From the NCBI RefSeq assembly GCF_017744155.1, contig NZ_JAGHQT010000006.1:62001-126000 (forward strand): a DNA stretch of 64,000 nt. Direction: 5' to 3'. Position numbers and translations under genes: made by a program. This document shows, one piece after another, positions 1-8,118 of the stretch; position 1 is the first letter of the stretch; each line of letters starts with the position of its first letter. The stretch is from Endozoicomonas sp. G2_1. Lineage in GTDB: Bacteria > Pseudomonadota > Gammaproteobacteria > Enterobacterales > Alteromonadaceae. The notes under the pieces were generated by a model, which saw nothing but the letters and a program-made list of their open reading frames with translations, did no database searches and was not told the origin of the DNA.

Positions 1-2
1 CG

Positions 3-1001
3 CTATTTAATTTGCCATTTAACGATTTAATGTTTAAGGCGCAGACTGTACATCGTCAACACTTTAATGCCAATGAAGTCCAAGTGAGTACCTTATTATC
101 AATAAAAACAGGTGCTTGCCCAGAAGACTGTAAGTACTGTTCGCAAAGTGCACGATACAAAACCGACATCGAAAAAGAGCGTTTGATGGAAGTTGAAAAA
201 GTACTAGAAGCTGCTGGCAAAGCTAAAGCACAAGGTTCTACCCGTTTTTGTATGGGGGCTGCTTGGCGCAATCCCAAAGAACGCGATATGCCTTACGTCC
301 TTGAAATGGTAAAAGGTGTCAAAGCAATGGGGCTTGAGACCTGTATGACGCTTGGTATGTTGTCTGAAGATCAAGCAAAGCAGCTAGGTGATGCCGGTTT
401 AGATTACTACAATCACAACTTAGATACTTCTCCAGAGCACTATAACCAAATTATCACGACTCGTACTTATCAAGACCGTTTAGATACGTTAGATAACGTT
501 CGATCGGCAGGAATGAAGGTTTGTAGTGGTGGCATATTAGGTTTAGGTGAAGAGAAAAAAGATCGCACTTCGTTATTGGTGCAATTAGCCAACTTATCGC
601 CGCAACCTGAAAGTGTACCAATGAATATGTTGGTTAAAATAGACGGTACACCACTGGCAGAGGTTGAAGATATCGACGATTTCGATTTTATTCGCTGCAT
701 TGCGGTTGCCCGTATTATGATGCCAAAAAGCCATGTCCGTTTGTCTGCCGGCCGTGAAGCAATGAACGAGCAAATGCAAGCGATGTGTTTCTTGGCTGGT
801 GCAAATTCGATTTTCTTCGGTTGTAAGCTACTAACTGCTGGTAATCCTGAAACCAACAAAGACGTAATGTTGTTTAACAAGCTTGGTATCAACACTGAAA
901 CTATCGATGCCACCGACGATGAAAAAGCGGATCAACGCAGCTTGCAAACAAAAATAGTCGATCAACAAAACAGTGATTTATTCTATAACGCTGCCAACTA
1001 A
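3..1001 (+). CDS. bioB: Biotin synthase BioB (5' partial)
   Basis: Radical-SAM enzyme that inserts sulfur into dethiobiotin, the last step of biotin synthesis. The CxxxCxxC cluster motif is visible as Cys codons at 117, 129 and 138 (CPEDCKYC). [10 protein letters not shown] and the C-terminal [20 protein letters not shown] match the family closely. The reading frame is open to the window edge, and residues before the first in-frame TTG (position 12) still align with the E. coli protein, so the true start lies upstream of the window and about 15-20 residues are missing. First gene of a bioB-bioF-bioC-bioD operon; bioF starts 2 nt after the stop. The promoter, any BirA operator and bioA are outside the window. 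Confidence 0.97.
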   Translation, partial: LFNLPFNDLMFKAQTVHRQHFNANEVQVSTLLSIKTGACPEDCKYCSQSARYKTDIEKERLMEVEKVLEAAGKAKAQGSTRFCMGAAWRNPKERDMPYVLEMVKGVKAMGLETCMTLGMLSEDQAKQLGDAGLDYYNHNLDTSPEHYNQIITTRTYQDRLDTLDNVRSAGMKVCSGGILGLGEEKKDRTSLLVQLANLSPQPESVPMNMLVKIDGTPLAEVEDIDDFDFIRCIAVARIMMPKSHVRLSAGREAMNEQMQAMCFLAGANSIFFGCKLLTAGNPETNKDVMLFNKLGINTETIDATDDEKADQRSLQTKIVDQQNSDLFYNAAN

Positions 1002-1003
1002 CA

Positions 1004-2155
1004 ATGGCAGCTTTTGACTTTATTAAGGATAAATTGGCCGCTCAAAAAGCAGGTACCTTATACCGGCAGCGAAATTGTATCGAGGCCATTGACGGTAGCC
1101 AAATAAAGGTCGACGGCAAGTGGTACCTCAACTTTTCCGGTAATGACTATCTTGGCCTAAGCCAAACTTCGGCGCTTAAACAAGCAATGCAAGAAGGCGT
1201 CGACCGCTTTGGCGCTTGCTCGACGGGTTCTAGTTTGCTAACTGGATATCATTACGCTCATCAAGCGTTGGAAAATACATTGTGTCAGTGGTTGAATAAA
1301 CCTCACTGTATTTTGTTTGCCAGTGGTTTTGGCGCTAATCATGGCGTGCTTCAAGCGCTTGGTCAAAAAGATAGTTATTTGTGGCTTGATAAACTATCAC
1401 ACGCGTCGTTAATTGATGGTGCGCTCGACAGTCAGGCACAGGTTAAACGCTTTTTGCATAACAACGGCGAACAGCTTCAAAAGTTTCTTAGTAAGAATCC
1501 GAGTGCTGATCAATTAGTGGTTAGTGAAGGGGTTTTTAGTATGGATGGCGACAGTGCTAATTTGTCTGAGCTTGCAGTGATATGCCAACAGCACCAAGCT
1601 TGGCTATACTTAGACGATGCCCATAGCATTGGTGTGATAGGCGAGCAAGGTCAAGGTAGTAGCAGCCAAATTAAGCCAGATATTGTTATGGCGACATTTG
1701 GTAAAGCAATTGCCACCAGCGGCGCATTTGTCGCGTGTGATAAAGGCGTATTTGATTATCTCACTAACTTCTCCCGGCATTACATTTATTCAACGGCAAT
1801 TTCTCCAGCACTCGCCTGGGCAACTAAGGCGTCGATTGAGATGATTCAACGGGAGCAATGGCGACGTGATAAAATTGTCGAGTTGAGTGCGTTATTTAAA
1901 AAACAGTTGTCTGATGAGGTGACAATATTGCCAACTGAGTCTTCTATTCACGCGTTAATTATCGGTGATGAAGAAAAAACAATGGCGATTGCAGAGCAAC
2001 TAAAAAATCGAGGTATTTGGCTCAGCGCAATTAGGCCACCAACTGTTCCAAAAGGAACTTCCAGGTTACGCGTTACGGTTTGTGCGCACCATAGTGCTAA
2101 TGATATCAATATCTTAGCGAAAAACATTAATGAGGTTTTGATTAATGCCAGATAG
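1004..2155 (+). CDS. bioF: 8-amino-7-oxononanoate synthase BioF
   Basis: PLP enzyme that condenses pimeloyl-ACP (or CoA) with L-alanine to give 8-amino-7-oxononanoate. The 383-residue length is normal for the family. LDDAHSIGVIG carries the PLP-contacting Asp and His, and ATFGKAIATSGAF places the Schiff-base lysine at about residue 234. The early FSGNDYLGLS motif is also typical. It lies 2 nt after bioB and its last 11 nt overlap the start of bioC, which suggests translational coupling within the biotin operon. Confidence 0.97.
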   Translation: MAAFDFIKDKLAAQKAGTLYRQRNCIEAIDGSQIKVDGKWYLNFSGNDYLGLSQTSALKQAMQEGVDRFGACSTGSSLLTGYHYAHQALENTLCQWLNKPHCILFASGFGANHGVLQALGQKDSYLWLDKLSHASLIDGALDSQAQVKRFLHNNGEQLQKFLSKNPSADQLVVSEGVFSMDGDSANLSELAVICQQHQAWLYLDDAHSIGVIGEQGQGSSSQIKPDIVMATFGKAIATSGAFVACDKGVFDYLTNFSRHYIYSTAISPALAWATKASIEMIQREQWRRDKIVELSALFKKQLSDEVTILPTESSIHALIIGDEEKTMAIAEQLKNRGIWLSAIRPPTVPKGTSRLRVTVCAHHSANDINILAKNINEVLINAR

Positions 2156-2960
2156 CGTTAAACGAGTGAAAATTGCTCGTTCATTTGGTAGTGCAAGTAA
2201 CTCCTACGATATTTCAGCAAGGTTACAACGCTATAGCGGCAAGCATTTAATGCCGTGGCTACCTAAACTGAAAAGTCAACAAGACGACTTTAGAGTTATC
2301 GATTTAGGATCTGGTACAGGTTTCTTTTCTGATATTTTGGCAAGCCAGTATCCAACCGTTATTGGCGTAGATTTATCTAAGCAAATGTTGAATTTTGCTG
2401 CAGAAAATCGCAGCAATAAACTCAATTGGCTGGCAGCAGATGCTTACAAGCTACCATTTCAAGACAACAGTATTGATTTAATTTACTCAAATTTAATGAT
2501 TCAGTGGTGCGATCCGCTTGAGCCTGTTTTAGCTGAGGTGATGCGCATATTAAAGCCCGGTGGCTACTTTATCTTTGCGACCTTGACTGACGGAACACTG
2601 TTTGAGTTAAAAACGGCTTGGCAAGCGGTAGACAATGATCAACACGTCATTGACTTTAAGCGTGAACAAACGTTAACTAATTTATGCAATTTTGACGGTA
2701 AAGATTTCTCCAGCTTATTGATTGAACATCAAACTCAGGATATTGTCTTAGAGTACGATAGTGTTTTACACCTCGCAAAAGAGTTGAAGGGACTTGGTGC
2801 AAACCAAGTTCCCAATAAACGCGGTAAGGGATTAGCTGGCAAAGACAAATGGCAAAAAATGACCTCTAGTTATCAAAAGTTTGTCGAGTCTGATGGCGTT
2901 TATCCCGCAACTTACTGCGTTTATTCTGGTGTCGTTGTTAAAAATGCTAGGCCTCTTTAA
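2145..2960 (+). CDS. bioC: Malonyl-ACP O-methyltransferase BioC
   Basis: SAM-dependent methyltransferase that methylates the free carboxyl of malonyl-ACP so fatty-acid synthesis can elongate it to pimeloyl-ACP methyl ester. The SAM motif VIDLGSGTGFF starts at about residue 51; motif II/III regions (VIGVDLSKQML, LIYSNLMIQWCD, RILKPGGYF) follow in order. The ATG lies inside the end of bioF. The N-terminal stretch KRVKIARSFGSASNSYD is typical of BioC. No bioH-type esterase gene is adjacent, so the esterase must be encoded elsewhere. Confidence 0.95.
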   Translation: MPDSVKRVKIARSFGSASNSYDISARLQRYSGKHLMPWLPKLKSQQDDFRVIDLGSGTGFFSDILASQYPTVIGVDLSKQMLNFAAENRSNKLNWLAADAYKLPFQDNSIDLIYSNLMIQWCDPLEPVLAEVMRILKPGGYFIFATLTDGTLFELKTAWQAVDNDQHVIDFKREQTLTNLCNFDGKDFSSLLIEHQTQDIVLEYDSVLHLAKELKGLGANQVPNKRGKGLAGKDKWQKMTSSYQKFVESDGVYPATYCVYSGVVVKNARPL

Positions 2961-3006
2961 TGATTAACGTTAAAGCAAAACAAGTTGTAAAAATAAAGGC
3001 TATTTT

Positions 3007-3675
3007 ATGACATCTCTATTTATTACTGCCACTGATACTGATGCTGGCAAAACATACGTCGCCAGACTGCTGACGCAGGCATTGGTTAACGCAGGAAAAA
3101 AAGTGGCTGTATACAAACCAATATCAGCCGGTTGTGAGCAAGTAGCAGGGCAGCTCGTTAATGAAGATGCCTTGTTTTTACAAAAAGCCGCCAATAGTGG
3201 CCAAAGCTTAGATGACATTAACCCAATTGCGTTTTGTGAACCTATTGCACCGCATATTGCTGCCCAAACCCTTGAACAACCGATTGATTTTGAGGAAATT
3301 CAACAGGGTTTTGAGCGGATTAAGGCACTGCATAGCGATGTTGTCATTACCGAAGGCGCTGGTGGCTGGCGATTACCACTTGGTGGTGGTCACTTTATGT
3401 CAGAGTTTGTTAAAGACAATCAACTGAACGTTATTCTTGTCGTTAACATGAAACTCGGTTGCTTAAATCACGCGGTGCTGACTAAAGAAGCGATAGAGCG
3501 CGATGGTTTGAACTGTATCGCTTGGGTTGCCAATTGTCAGCAAAATATGCCATACCTTGCTGAAAATATTCAAGAGTTACAATCACTGCTCGACGTGCCA
3601 ATGTTGGCGCAGTTACAACACGAAGCAACACCCGAAAAAAATATAGATAGGCTTAACCTAGATTGTTTGGTATAA
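3007..3675 (+). CDS. bioD: Dethiobiotin synthetase BioD
   Basis: ATP-dependent carboxylase that closes the ureido ring of dethiobiotin from 7,8-diaminononanoate and CO2. The P-loop is ATDTDAGKT at residues 8-16; EGAGGWRLPL and VVNMKLGCLNHA match the family. 222 residues is normal. It follows bioC by 46 nt and is the last gene of the operon: a strong intrinsic terminator begins 5 nt after its stop codon. Confidence 0.96.
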   Translation: MTSLFITATDTDAGKTYVARLLTQALVNAGKKVAVYKPISAGCEQVAGQLVNEDALFLQKAANSGQSLDDINPIAFCEPIAPHIAAQTLEQPIDFEEIQQGFERIKALHSDVVITEGAGGWRLPLGGGHFMSEFVKDNQLNVILVVNMKLGCLNHAVLTKEAIERDGLNCIAWVANCQQNMPYLAENIQELQSLLDVPMLAQLQHEATPEKNIDRLNLDCLV

Positions 3676-3679
3676 GTAT

Positions 3680-3718
3680 AAACTGTATTTTGAATGAATG
3701 TTCAAAATACAGTTTTTT
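3680..3718 (+). terminator. Intrinsic terminator of the bio operon
   Basis: A perfect 15-bp stem (3680-3694 with 3701-3715) with a 6-nt loop runs into a T-tract at 3713-3718. An in-frame ATG at 3694 for the next gene falls inside this hairpin, which argues that the downstream gene really starts at 3760. Confidence 0.93.
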
Positions 3719-3759
3719 ACTACCTTGCATTTGTACCTAATACGGTCAAGCTATTATCT

Positions 3760-4620
3760 ATGGAAAAATTAAAATCGTTGTTTGTCTCAAGTTTTTGCAC
3801 TTACGCATTAATTGGTTTGGGACTGAGTCTTTATTACAGTGTTATCAGTCAAGACCTGATATTTTATTTGGTCACCTCTAGTTACCTTGGTACCGCCGGT
3901 TTTTTTGTCTGGCTATTTGTTATCGGCAGTGCAAGAACTAGCCCAATGGCATTGCCATGGACCATCATTGCATTTGTTGGCGGAATTTGCGCAATAGTTG
4001 GCGCTGTTGCTACTGATCACCCTTCGTTGTTCAATATTTCAATTGCTATAGCAAGTAATTTGCTCGCTTGGTTGTACTATATTTTTTGGTACTCGTCGTT
4101 TAGTCATTTAGCGCCGCCTAAAATCAGTGTTGGCGACAAGTTACCTGACATTCAACTCGCAAATACCAAGGGTGAGTTATTAACTAATGAGTCGTTATTT
4201 AAGCGGCCAAGCGTGTTATTGTTTTATCGCGGAAATTGGTGCCCATTGTGTATGGTGCAAATCAAAGAAATAGTTGCTCAGTACCAAACCCTTGAACAAA
4301 TGGGGGTTGATGTTTTTATGATTAGCCCGCAGCCATCAGCGCAAACTAAAAAGCTTGCCGATAAATTTGATGTCGCGTTTGAGTTTTTGGTTGATAAAGA
4401 TTTAATGGCAGCAACAACTTTAGGCTTGTTGTCTAAAAATGGCACGCCAACTGGTTTAGAAGTGCTTGGCTACGACAGTGACACTGTTAGACCAAGTATA
4501 CTGATTTTAGATCAAGAACAACGTGTCATTTACGCTGATATTACCAATAACTATCGCGTTCGACCAGAACCAGAAGAATTTATTCAAGTGTTGACCGAAC
4601 ACGCTGGTCAACAGGGCTGA
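3760..4620 (+). CDS. Membrane-anchored AhpC/TSA-type redoxin
   Basis: Four hydrophobic segments in about the first 115 residues are followed by a peroxiredoxin/thioredoxin-like domain with the motif RGNWCPLC (Cys at about residues 161 and 164). A membrane-tethered thiol redox or peroxidase role is inferred; the substrate is unknown. The frame opens further upstream at 3694, but that start lies inside the bio terminator. ATG 3760 gives a 286-residue protein that begins just before the first membrane segment, so I use it, although its SD is weak. It is a separate transcription unit, closed by the hairpin at 4641. Confidence 0.75.
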   Translation: MEKLKSLFVSSFCTYALIGLGLSLYYSVISQDLIFYLVTSSYLGTAGFFVWLFVIGSARTSPMALPWTIIAFVGGICAIVGAVATDHPSLFNISIAIASNLLAWLYYIFWYSSFSHLAPPKISVGDKLPDIQLANTKGELLTNESLFKRPSVLLFYRGNWCPLCMVQIKEIVAQYQTLEQMGVDVFMISPQPSAQTKKLADKFDVAFEFLVDKDLMAATTLGLLSKNGTPTGLEVLGYDSDTVRPSILILDQEQRVIYADITNNYRVRPEPEEFIQVLTEHAGQQG

Positions 4621-4640
4621 TTAAAAGATTCACACACGCT

Positions 4641-4674
4641 AGTAAAACCCCAACTTATTGGGGTTTTACTTTTT
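4641..4674. terminator. Bidirectional terminator between redoxin gene and pepE
   Basis: An 11-bp perfect inverted repeat (4641-4651 with 4660-4670) has an 8-nt loop and U-tract potential on both strands. It sits between convergent genes and can serve both. Confidence 0.85.
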
Positions 4675-4706
4675 CGGGTTTTATGGCTTATCGCGCTAGC
4701 AACAAG

Positions 4707-5405
4707 CTACAACAAATCGCTTAAATCCGTACCGTCTGCTATTTGTTTTTTATCTCCCGCCTTGAACAAAAAGCCCGCTTGGCCGCCAATTAATTTCAGC
4801 TCATTGCCTTGGCGTTTTAATGCTGTGCCCTCAACAATACCCACAATAGTAGTTGTCGGGTTAATCACCATAAACTCTTGCAACCGTTGTTCGCGAGTTT
4901 CACCGTTATGGCCTGGTGGTGTGTAATCGGTGTAATGAGGATTGATTTGGAAATCTACTAGGCCTAATGCGTTAAAAGATGGTGGTTCGATAATTGGCAT
5001 ATCGTTAGTCGTTCTAATCGATGCACCCGCGACATTTGAACCTGCACTCCAACCAATGTATGGCATACCCAGTTCAACACGCTCTTTGATCGTGTCGATC
5101 AAATCGTGCTGATAAAGTTGATGTAACAAGTGGAAGGTGTTACCGCCGCCAACCGCAATTGCTTTCGCATTTTCAATTGCCTGTTTGGCATTTTCAAATT
5201 GATGAATGCCTTTAACGTTAATGTTTAATTCAGCCAATGCAGTTGAAACCATGTTTGTGTAGTGGTCATAGCTAATGCTAACACCAGCAAATGGAATAAA
5301 TAACAGCTCATCAATGCCGGCTAAGTGCTCAGAAATCATGGGTAGGGCATGTGTTAGGTAATTAGTGTCGCCTACGCGTGAACTGCTCAGTAATAATAAA
5401 TTCAT
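4707..5405 (-). CDS. pepE: Alpha-aspartyl dipeptidase (peptidase E)
   Basis: Cytoplasmic S51-family serine peptidase that hydrolyses dipeptides with an N-terminal aspartate. The nucleophile elbow GWSAGSN places the Ser at residue 120, the same number as in the characterised E. coli enzyme; AVGGGNTF and the His-containing INPHYTD follow the family pattern. At 232 residues it is full length. It converges on the redoxin gene across a shared terminator. Confidence 0.93.
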   Translation of the reverse strand: MNLLLLSSSRVGDTNYLTHALPMISEHLAGIDELLFIPFAGVSISYDHYTNMVSTALAELNINVKGIHQFENAKQAIENAKAIAVGGGNTFHLLHQLYQHDLIDTIKERVELGMPYIGWSAGSNVAGASIRTTNDMPIIEPPSFNALGLVDFQINPHYTDYTPPGHNGETREQRLQEFMVINPTTTIVGIVEGTALKRQGNELKLIGGQAGFLFKAGDKKQIADGTDLSDLL

Positions 5406-5524
5406 ATTCTAATCTTTCTTGTTTTTATGCGCCGGTAAGTCCAGCACTATTTATTTCGGCATTATAACCCAATTCAGAGGGTTGTTTATTGTTTTACATA
5501 GGCAATGAAGAGCGATGCATTGGC

Positions 5525-5926
5525 TTATTTAGTCAATTCATTGATACAGGCTTGTGCAATAAACCCAGATCTTGTTTTATATTCTGGTGATTTACTGACC
5601 CGATCATCAATTTGTTTAATCAATAGCTCCGGCAGTGTGACATTAATCTTGTGACTCTTGCCCAAGTAAGGCGTTATATCTAAATCGACGATGGTCCAGA
5701 TAACATTGCCTGTTATCTGCTGCTGATAAAACTCTATCGACTTTCCATGAGGAATTGTCTCTCCGTATTCCGCAAGTATCGACAAGTGACTTGCAATGGT
5801 TTCTTTAATAGCAAAAAACGCTTGGTCAACAGTGTCTGCTGTCAACTGGCAACCAGGGAGGTCAGGGACCTTAACTTGGTAATGATTTTGTTCAATTTCC
5901 CTTTTTAAATAAACCGGATATTTCAT
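5525..5926 (-). CDS. HicB-family antitoxin, apparently orphan
   Basis: Residues 1-70 match the HicB partial RNase-H fold (YPVYLKRE, VPDLPGCQLTADT). The C-terminal 45 residues look like a ribbon-helix-helix DNA-binding segment (INVTLPELLIKQIDDRV). HicB normally neutralises the small RNase HicA and represses its own operon. I read both flanks and both strands and found no 55-65-residue HicA-like frame, so this seems to be a solitary HicB, perhaps a regulator. Directly upstream lies a 33-bp-period repeat array that could be its operator region (inference). The SD upstream of the ATG is good (AAAGGTGAAATAGG). Confidence 0.8.
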   Translation of the reverse strand: MKYPVYLKREIEQNHYQVKVPDLPGCQLTADTVDQAFFAIKETIASHLSILAEYGETIPHGKSIEFYQQQITGNVIWTIVDLDITPYLGKSHKINVTLPELLIKQIDDRVSKSPEYKTRSGFIAQACINELTK

Positions 5927-5956
5927 CCTATTTCACCTTTTTAGTGGTTAAATCCA

Positions 5957-6089
5957 ACAACTCTGATAACCCTATTTTAACCTGGTTATAATAACCCTGG
6001 CAACCCTGTGGTTGTTGGTTTTAATAACCCTGACAACTCTGTGCGGTATGGTGATCACAACCCCGGCAACTCTGTTTTTTGTCATGTGT
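5957..6089. repeat. 33-bp tandem repeat array (four copies)
   Basis: Four imperfect copies of a roughly 20-nt motif start at 5957, 5991, 6024 and 6057 (spacing 34, 33, 33). On the plus strand the copies read close to ATAACCCTGRCAACYCTGTG; the intervening 13 nt are not conserved. Each motif is itself two half-units of AACCCTG type. On the minus strand a 37-codon frame (6085 to 5972) spans the copies in phase, giving an 11-residue RV-rich repeat, but nothing else supports it as a gene. The array lies between hicB and the next gene. Confidence 0.8.
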
Positions 6090-6199
6090 AAATACTCACT
6101 CTGGTTATGAACCAATTAAATTAGTGGCTAGTAAAAAACTTCAAATAAATTATTCTTATAGTTGCGGTGAGATCTAAGAAGATAAGGAGGGAGAAACAA

Positions 6200-6592
6200 T
6201 TGAAGAAATTTATTGTTGATATGAGCTACTTGATTTGTGGCCTAACACTAGCGATAAGCACTGTTAGTTATGGCGAACAAACTGCGCTGAGAAATGGTCA
6301 ATTTAGTGCAGTTGAACCCGCTAAGGTTTGGCACCAAGCATCAAAAATGTCGCTTTCACCAGAACATTTTTGGTTAGCGTATGCAGAGCAAAATGGTGGT
6401 TTAGTTTGGGGGCAGCGTTCAGATTATCCTGATTACGATAAAGTAAAAGAGCACGATTTAATGATTATTGTATTACCCAGCGGTAAGTGCTTAATGGAGT
6501 TTTATCACGAGCGTTGGCGACGAGCGAACGATGTTTGGCGTTGGGATGAAAAATTTAATGACTATGGTAGCTGTCCTGATGTCTTTAAATAA
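6200..6592 (+). CDS. Small secreted hypothetical protein
   Basis: Not recognised. The frame is open from a GTG at 6167, but a consensus SD (AGGAGG at 6185-6190) lies 9 nt before TTG 6200. From there the protein begins MKKFIVDMSYLICGLTLAIS, a clear signal peptide, probably cleaved near VSYG. The mature part is about 105 residues, Trp- and Tyr-rich, with two Cys residues that could form a disulfide. It is therefore likely periplasmic or secreted. A TTG start usually means modest expression. Confidence 0.65.
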   Translation: MKKFIVDMSYLICGLTLAISTVSYGEQTALRNGQFSAVEPAKVWHQASKMSLSPEHFWLAYAEQNGGLVWGQRSDYPDYDKVKEHDLMIIVLPSGKCLMEFYHERWRRANDVWRWDEKFNDYGSCPDVFK

Positions 6593-6684
6593 TAAAATTG
6601 AATTTTTAGGCCACTAAAAGGATTTGTTTAAAAATGTCTGGTCATGCAAAATGACAGTTCAATTACCCGACTTCATCGACAATA

Positions 6685-7227
6685 ATGACAACAATCCAAA
6701 CCAAACGTTTGCTGTTGGATGATATTACTCAGCAAGATCACCAACAGCTTTTTACTTTGTTCAGTAATGCCAAGGTAATGGAATATTACGATATGGCAGC
6801 GCTTAGCGAACCACACGAAGGGGCTGAAATAGTTGAGCTTTTTCATCAAATAGAAGCGAACAAACAAGGTAAAAGATGGGCGATTCGGCTACCGCATCAA
6901 GGGGCTCTAATTGGCACCTGCGGTTTCAACAGTTGGGATCCAAGTAATTTTTCAACTGTGATTGGCTACGAGCTATTGCCTGAGTATTGGGGCAAAGGTT
7001 ATGCAAGTGAAGTTGTTGCATGCTTAGTTGATATGGCTTTTAGCGAACAGTTGCCTTTGCCCATTAATCGCATTGAGGCCTTTGTTGTCGACGGCAATCA
7101 CGGTTCTAATAATGTATTAACGAAGTGTGGTTTTGTCCACGAAGGCTGTTTGCGGGATAAAGGTTATTGGAATGATCAATTTGCCGATATGAATGTGTTT
7201 AGTCTGCTCAAGAGAGATTTGAGTTAA
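6685..7227 (+). CDS. GNAT N-acetyltransferase, RimJ/RimL type
   Basis: 180-residue GCN5-related acetyltransferase. The order is typical of the RimJ/RimL/YdaF group: an N-terminal TKRLLLDDI strand, GTCGFNSWD, IGYELLPEYWGKGYASEV (acetyl-CoA pyrophosphate loop) and the late IEAFVVDGNHGSNNVLTKCGF. It probably acetylates an amine, perhaps a protein N-terminus or small molecule, but the substrate cannot be read from sequence. It appears monocistronic. Confidence 0.88.
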   Translation: MTTIQTKRLLLDDITQQDHQQLFTLFSNAKVMEYYDMAALSEPHEGAEIVELFHQIEANKQGKRWAIRLPHQGALIGTCGFNSWDPSNFSTVIGYELLPEYWGKGYASEVVACLVDMAFSEQLPLPINRIEAFVVDGNHGSNNVLTKCGFVHEGCLRDKGYWNDQFADMNVFSLLKRDLS

Positions 7228-7303
7228 CTTCCAAAGTCAAAACAAAGAGATAAAAGCTAGCCTTGGTTATTAGAGAAAACAACAACAGGAATTGAACGAG
7301 CCT

Positions 7304-7909
7304 ATGCGCCAGAAAGGAAGATTAAAAACATGGAACAGTGATAAAGCCTTTGGTTTCATTTCCCCAAATGGCAACGCTAGTAAAGATGTTTTTGTTCACA
7401 AATCGGCACTGCAAAACAAAAACCAAACACCAAAAGTTGGTGACATCATAACGTTTAATCTCTCTAGCGATGATCGCGGTAGGCAATGTGCAGCAAACGC
7501 AACATTTTCAGGCGAAAAGCTAAAACTTAAACAGCCAAACAATAGGAATAACCTTTCCATTTATCTAGCTGCAATGTTTATTGTATTTCTAGTATATGAC
7601 TATGTCACAAAACAAGTTACTAACAGCCTATTAGTTTACTATCTCCTGATAAATCTGGTTACTTTCCTTATCTATTGGCTTGATAAGGCAAAGGCTCAAA
7701 GAGGCTCTTGGCGGATAAGCGAGTCAAGCTTACACATGTTCAGTTTAATAGGAGGTTGGGCTGGTGCGGCGTTTGCTCAACAGGTGTTAAGCCATAAATC
7801 TAAGAAGCGCGCTTTTCGCGTATCTTACTGGTTCACAGTTGTCGTTCATACAAGTGCATTTATTTGGTTGTTAGCTAACAAACCTGAACTACTGCATCAG
7901 ATGTTCTAA
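7304..7909 (+). CDS. Cold-shock domain protein with DUF1294 membrane domain
   Basis: Residues 1-68 form a cold-shock (OB-fold) nucleic-acid-binding domain (GRLKTWNSDKAFGFI, DVFVHKSAL). Two hydrophobic segments at about 85-125 follow, then the DUF1294 signature (IYWLDKAKAQRGSWRISE, FSLIGGWAGAAFAQ) and a last membrane segment. The architecture is known in proteobacteria but its function is not. The frame also has a TTG at 7292, but the AGGA at 7287 would be only 1 nt from it, so ATG 7304 is preferred. Confidence 0.85.
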   Translation: MRQKGRLKTWNSDKAFGFISPNGNASKDVFVHKSALQNKNQTPKVGDIITFNLSSDDRGRQCAANATFSGEKLKLKQPNNRNNLSIYLAAMFIVFLVYDYVTKQVTNSLLVYYLLINLVTFLIYWLDKAKAQRGSWRISESSLHMFSLIGGWAGAAFAQQVLSHKSKKRAFRVSYWFTVVVHTSAFIWLLANKPELLHQMF

Positions 7910-7936
7910 ATATGTTTTACGGCAAGAAGTAAGAAG

Positions 7937-8013
7937 TGGTCGGGATAGCAGGACTTGAACCTGCGACCTCACGTCCCCCAGACGCACGCGCTACCAGACT
8001 GCGCTATATCCCG
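7937..8013 (-). tRNA. tRNA-Pro (anticodon GGG)
   Basis: 77 nt including an encoded CCA. The acceptor CGGGATA pairs with TATCCCG, the D-arm is GCGCAGTCTGGTAGCGC, the T-arm is GCAGGTTCAAGTCCTGC, and the anticodon loop CTGGGGG gives anticodon GGG. The anticodon stem has two G-U wobbles at its base. It lies between convergent protein genes and is not clustered with other tRNAs. Confidence 0.96.
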
Positions 8014-8118
8014 ATTGCTGGTTATGATAATAAAAAAATGGTTAATTGCAATCTTATTTCGCAACTAACCATTTGTTTGGACAATAATTATTCAAAGCTG
8101 GTGGCTGATAACAATAAA

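Noticed and set aside
3694-3759. N-terminal extension of the redoxin from ATG 3694
   Set aside because: The ATG lies inside the bio operon terminator hairpin and the extra residues do not belong to a membrane segment or domain.
5957-6089. CRISPR array
   Set aside because: Repeats are only about 20 nt and imperfect, spacers 13 nt, only four copies, no cas genes.
5407-6166. A hicA toxin gene next to hicB
   Set aside because: Both flanks were read on both strands; no frame of 50-70 residues with HicA-like features was found.
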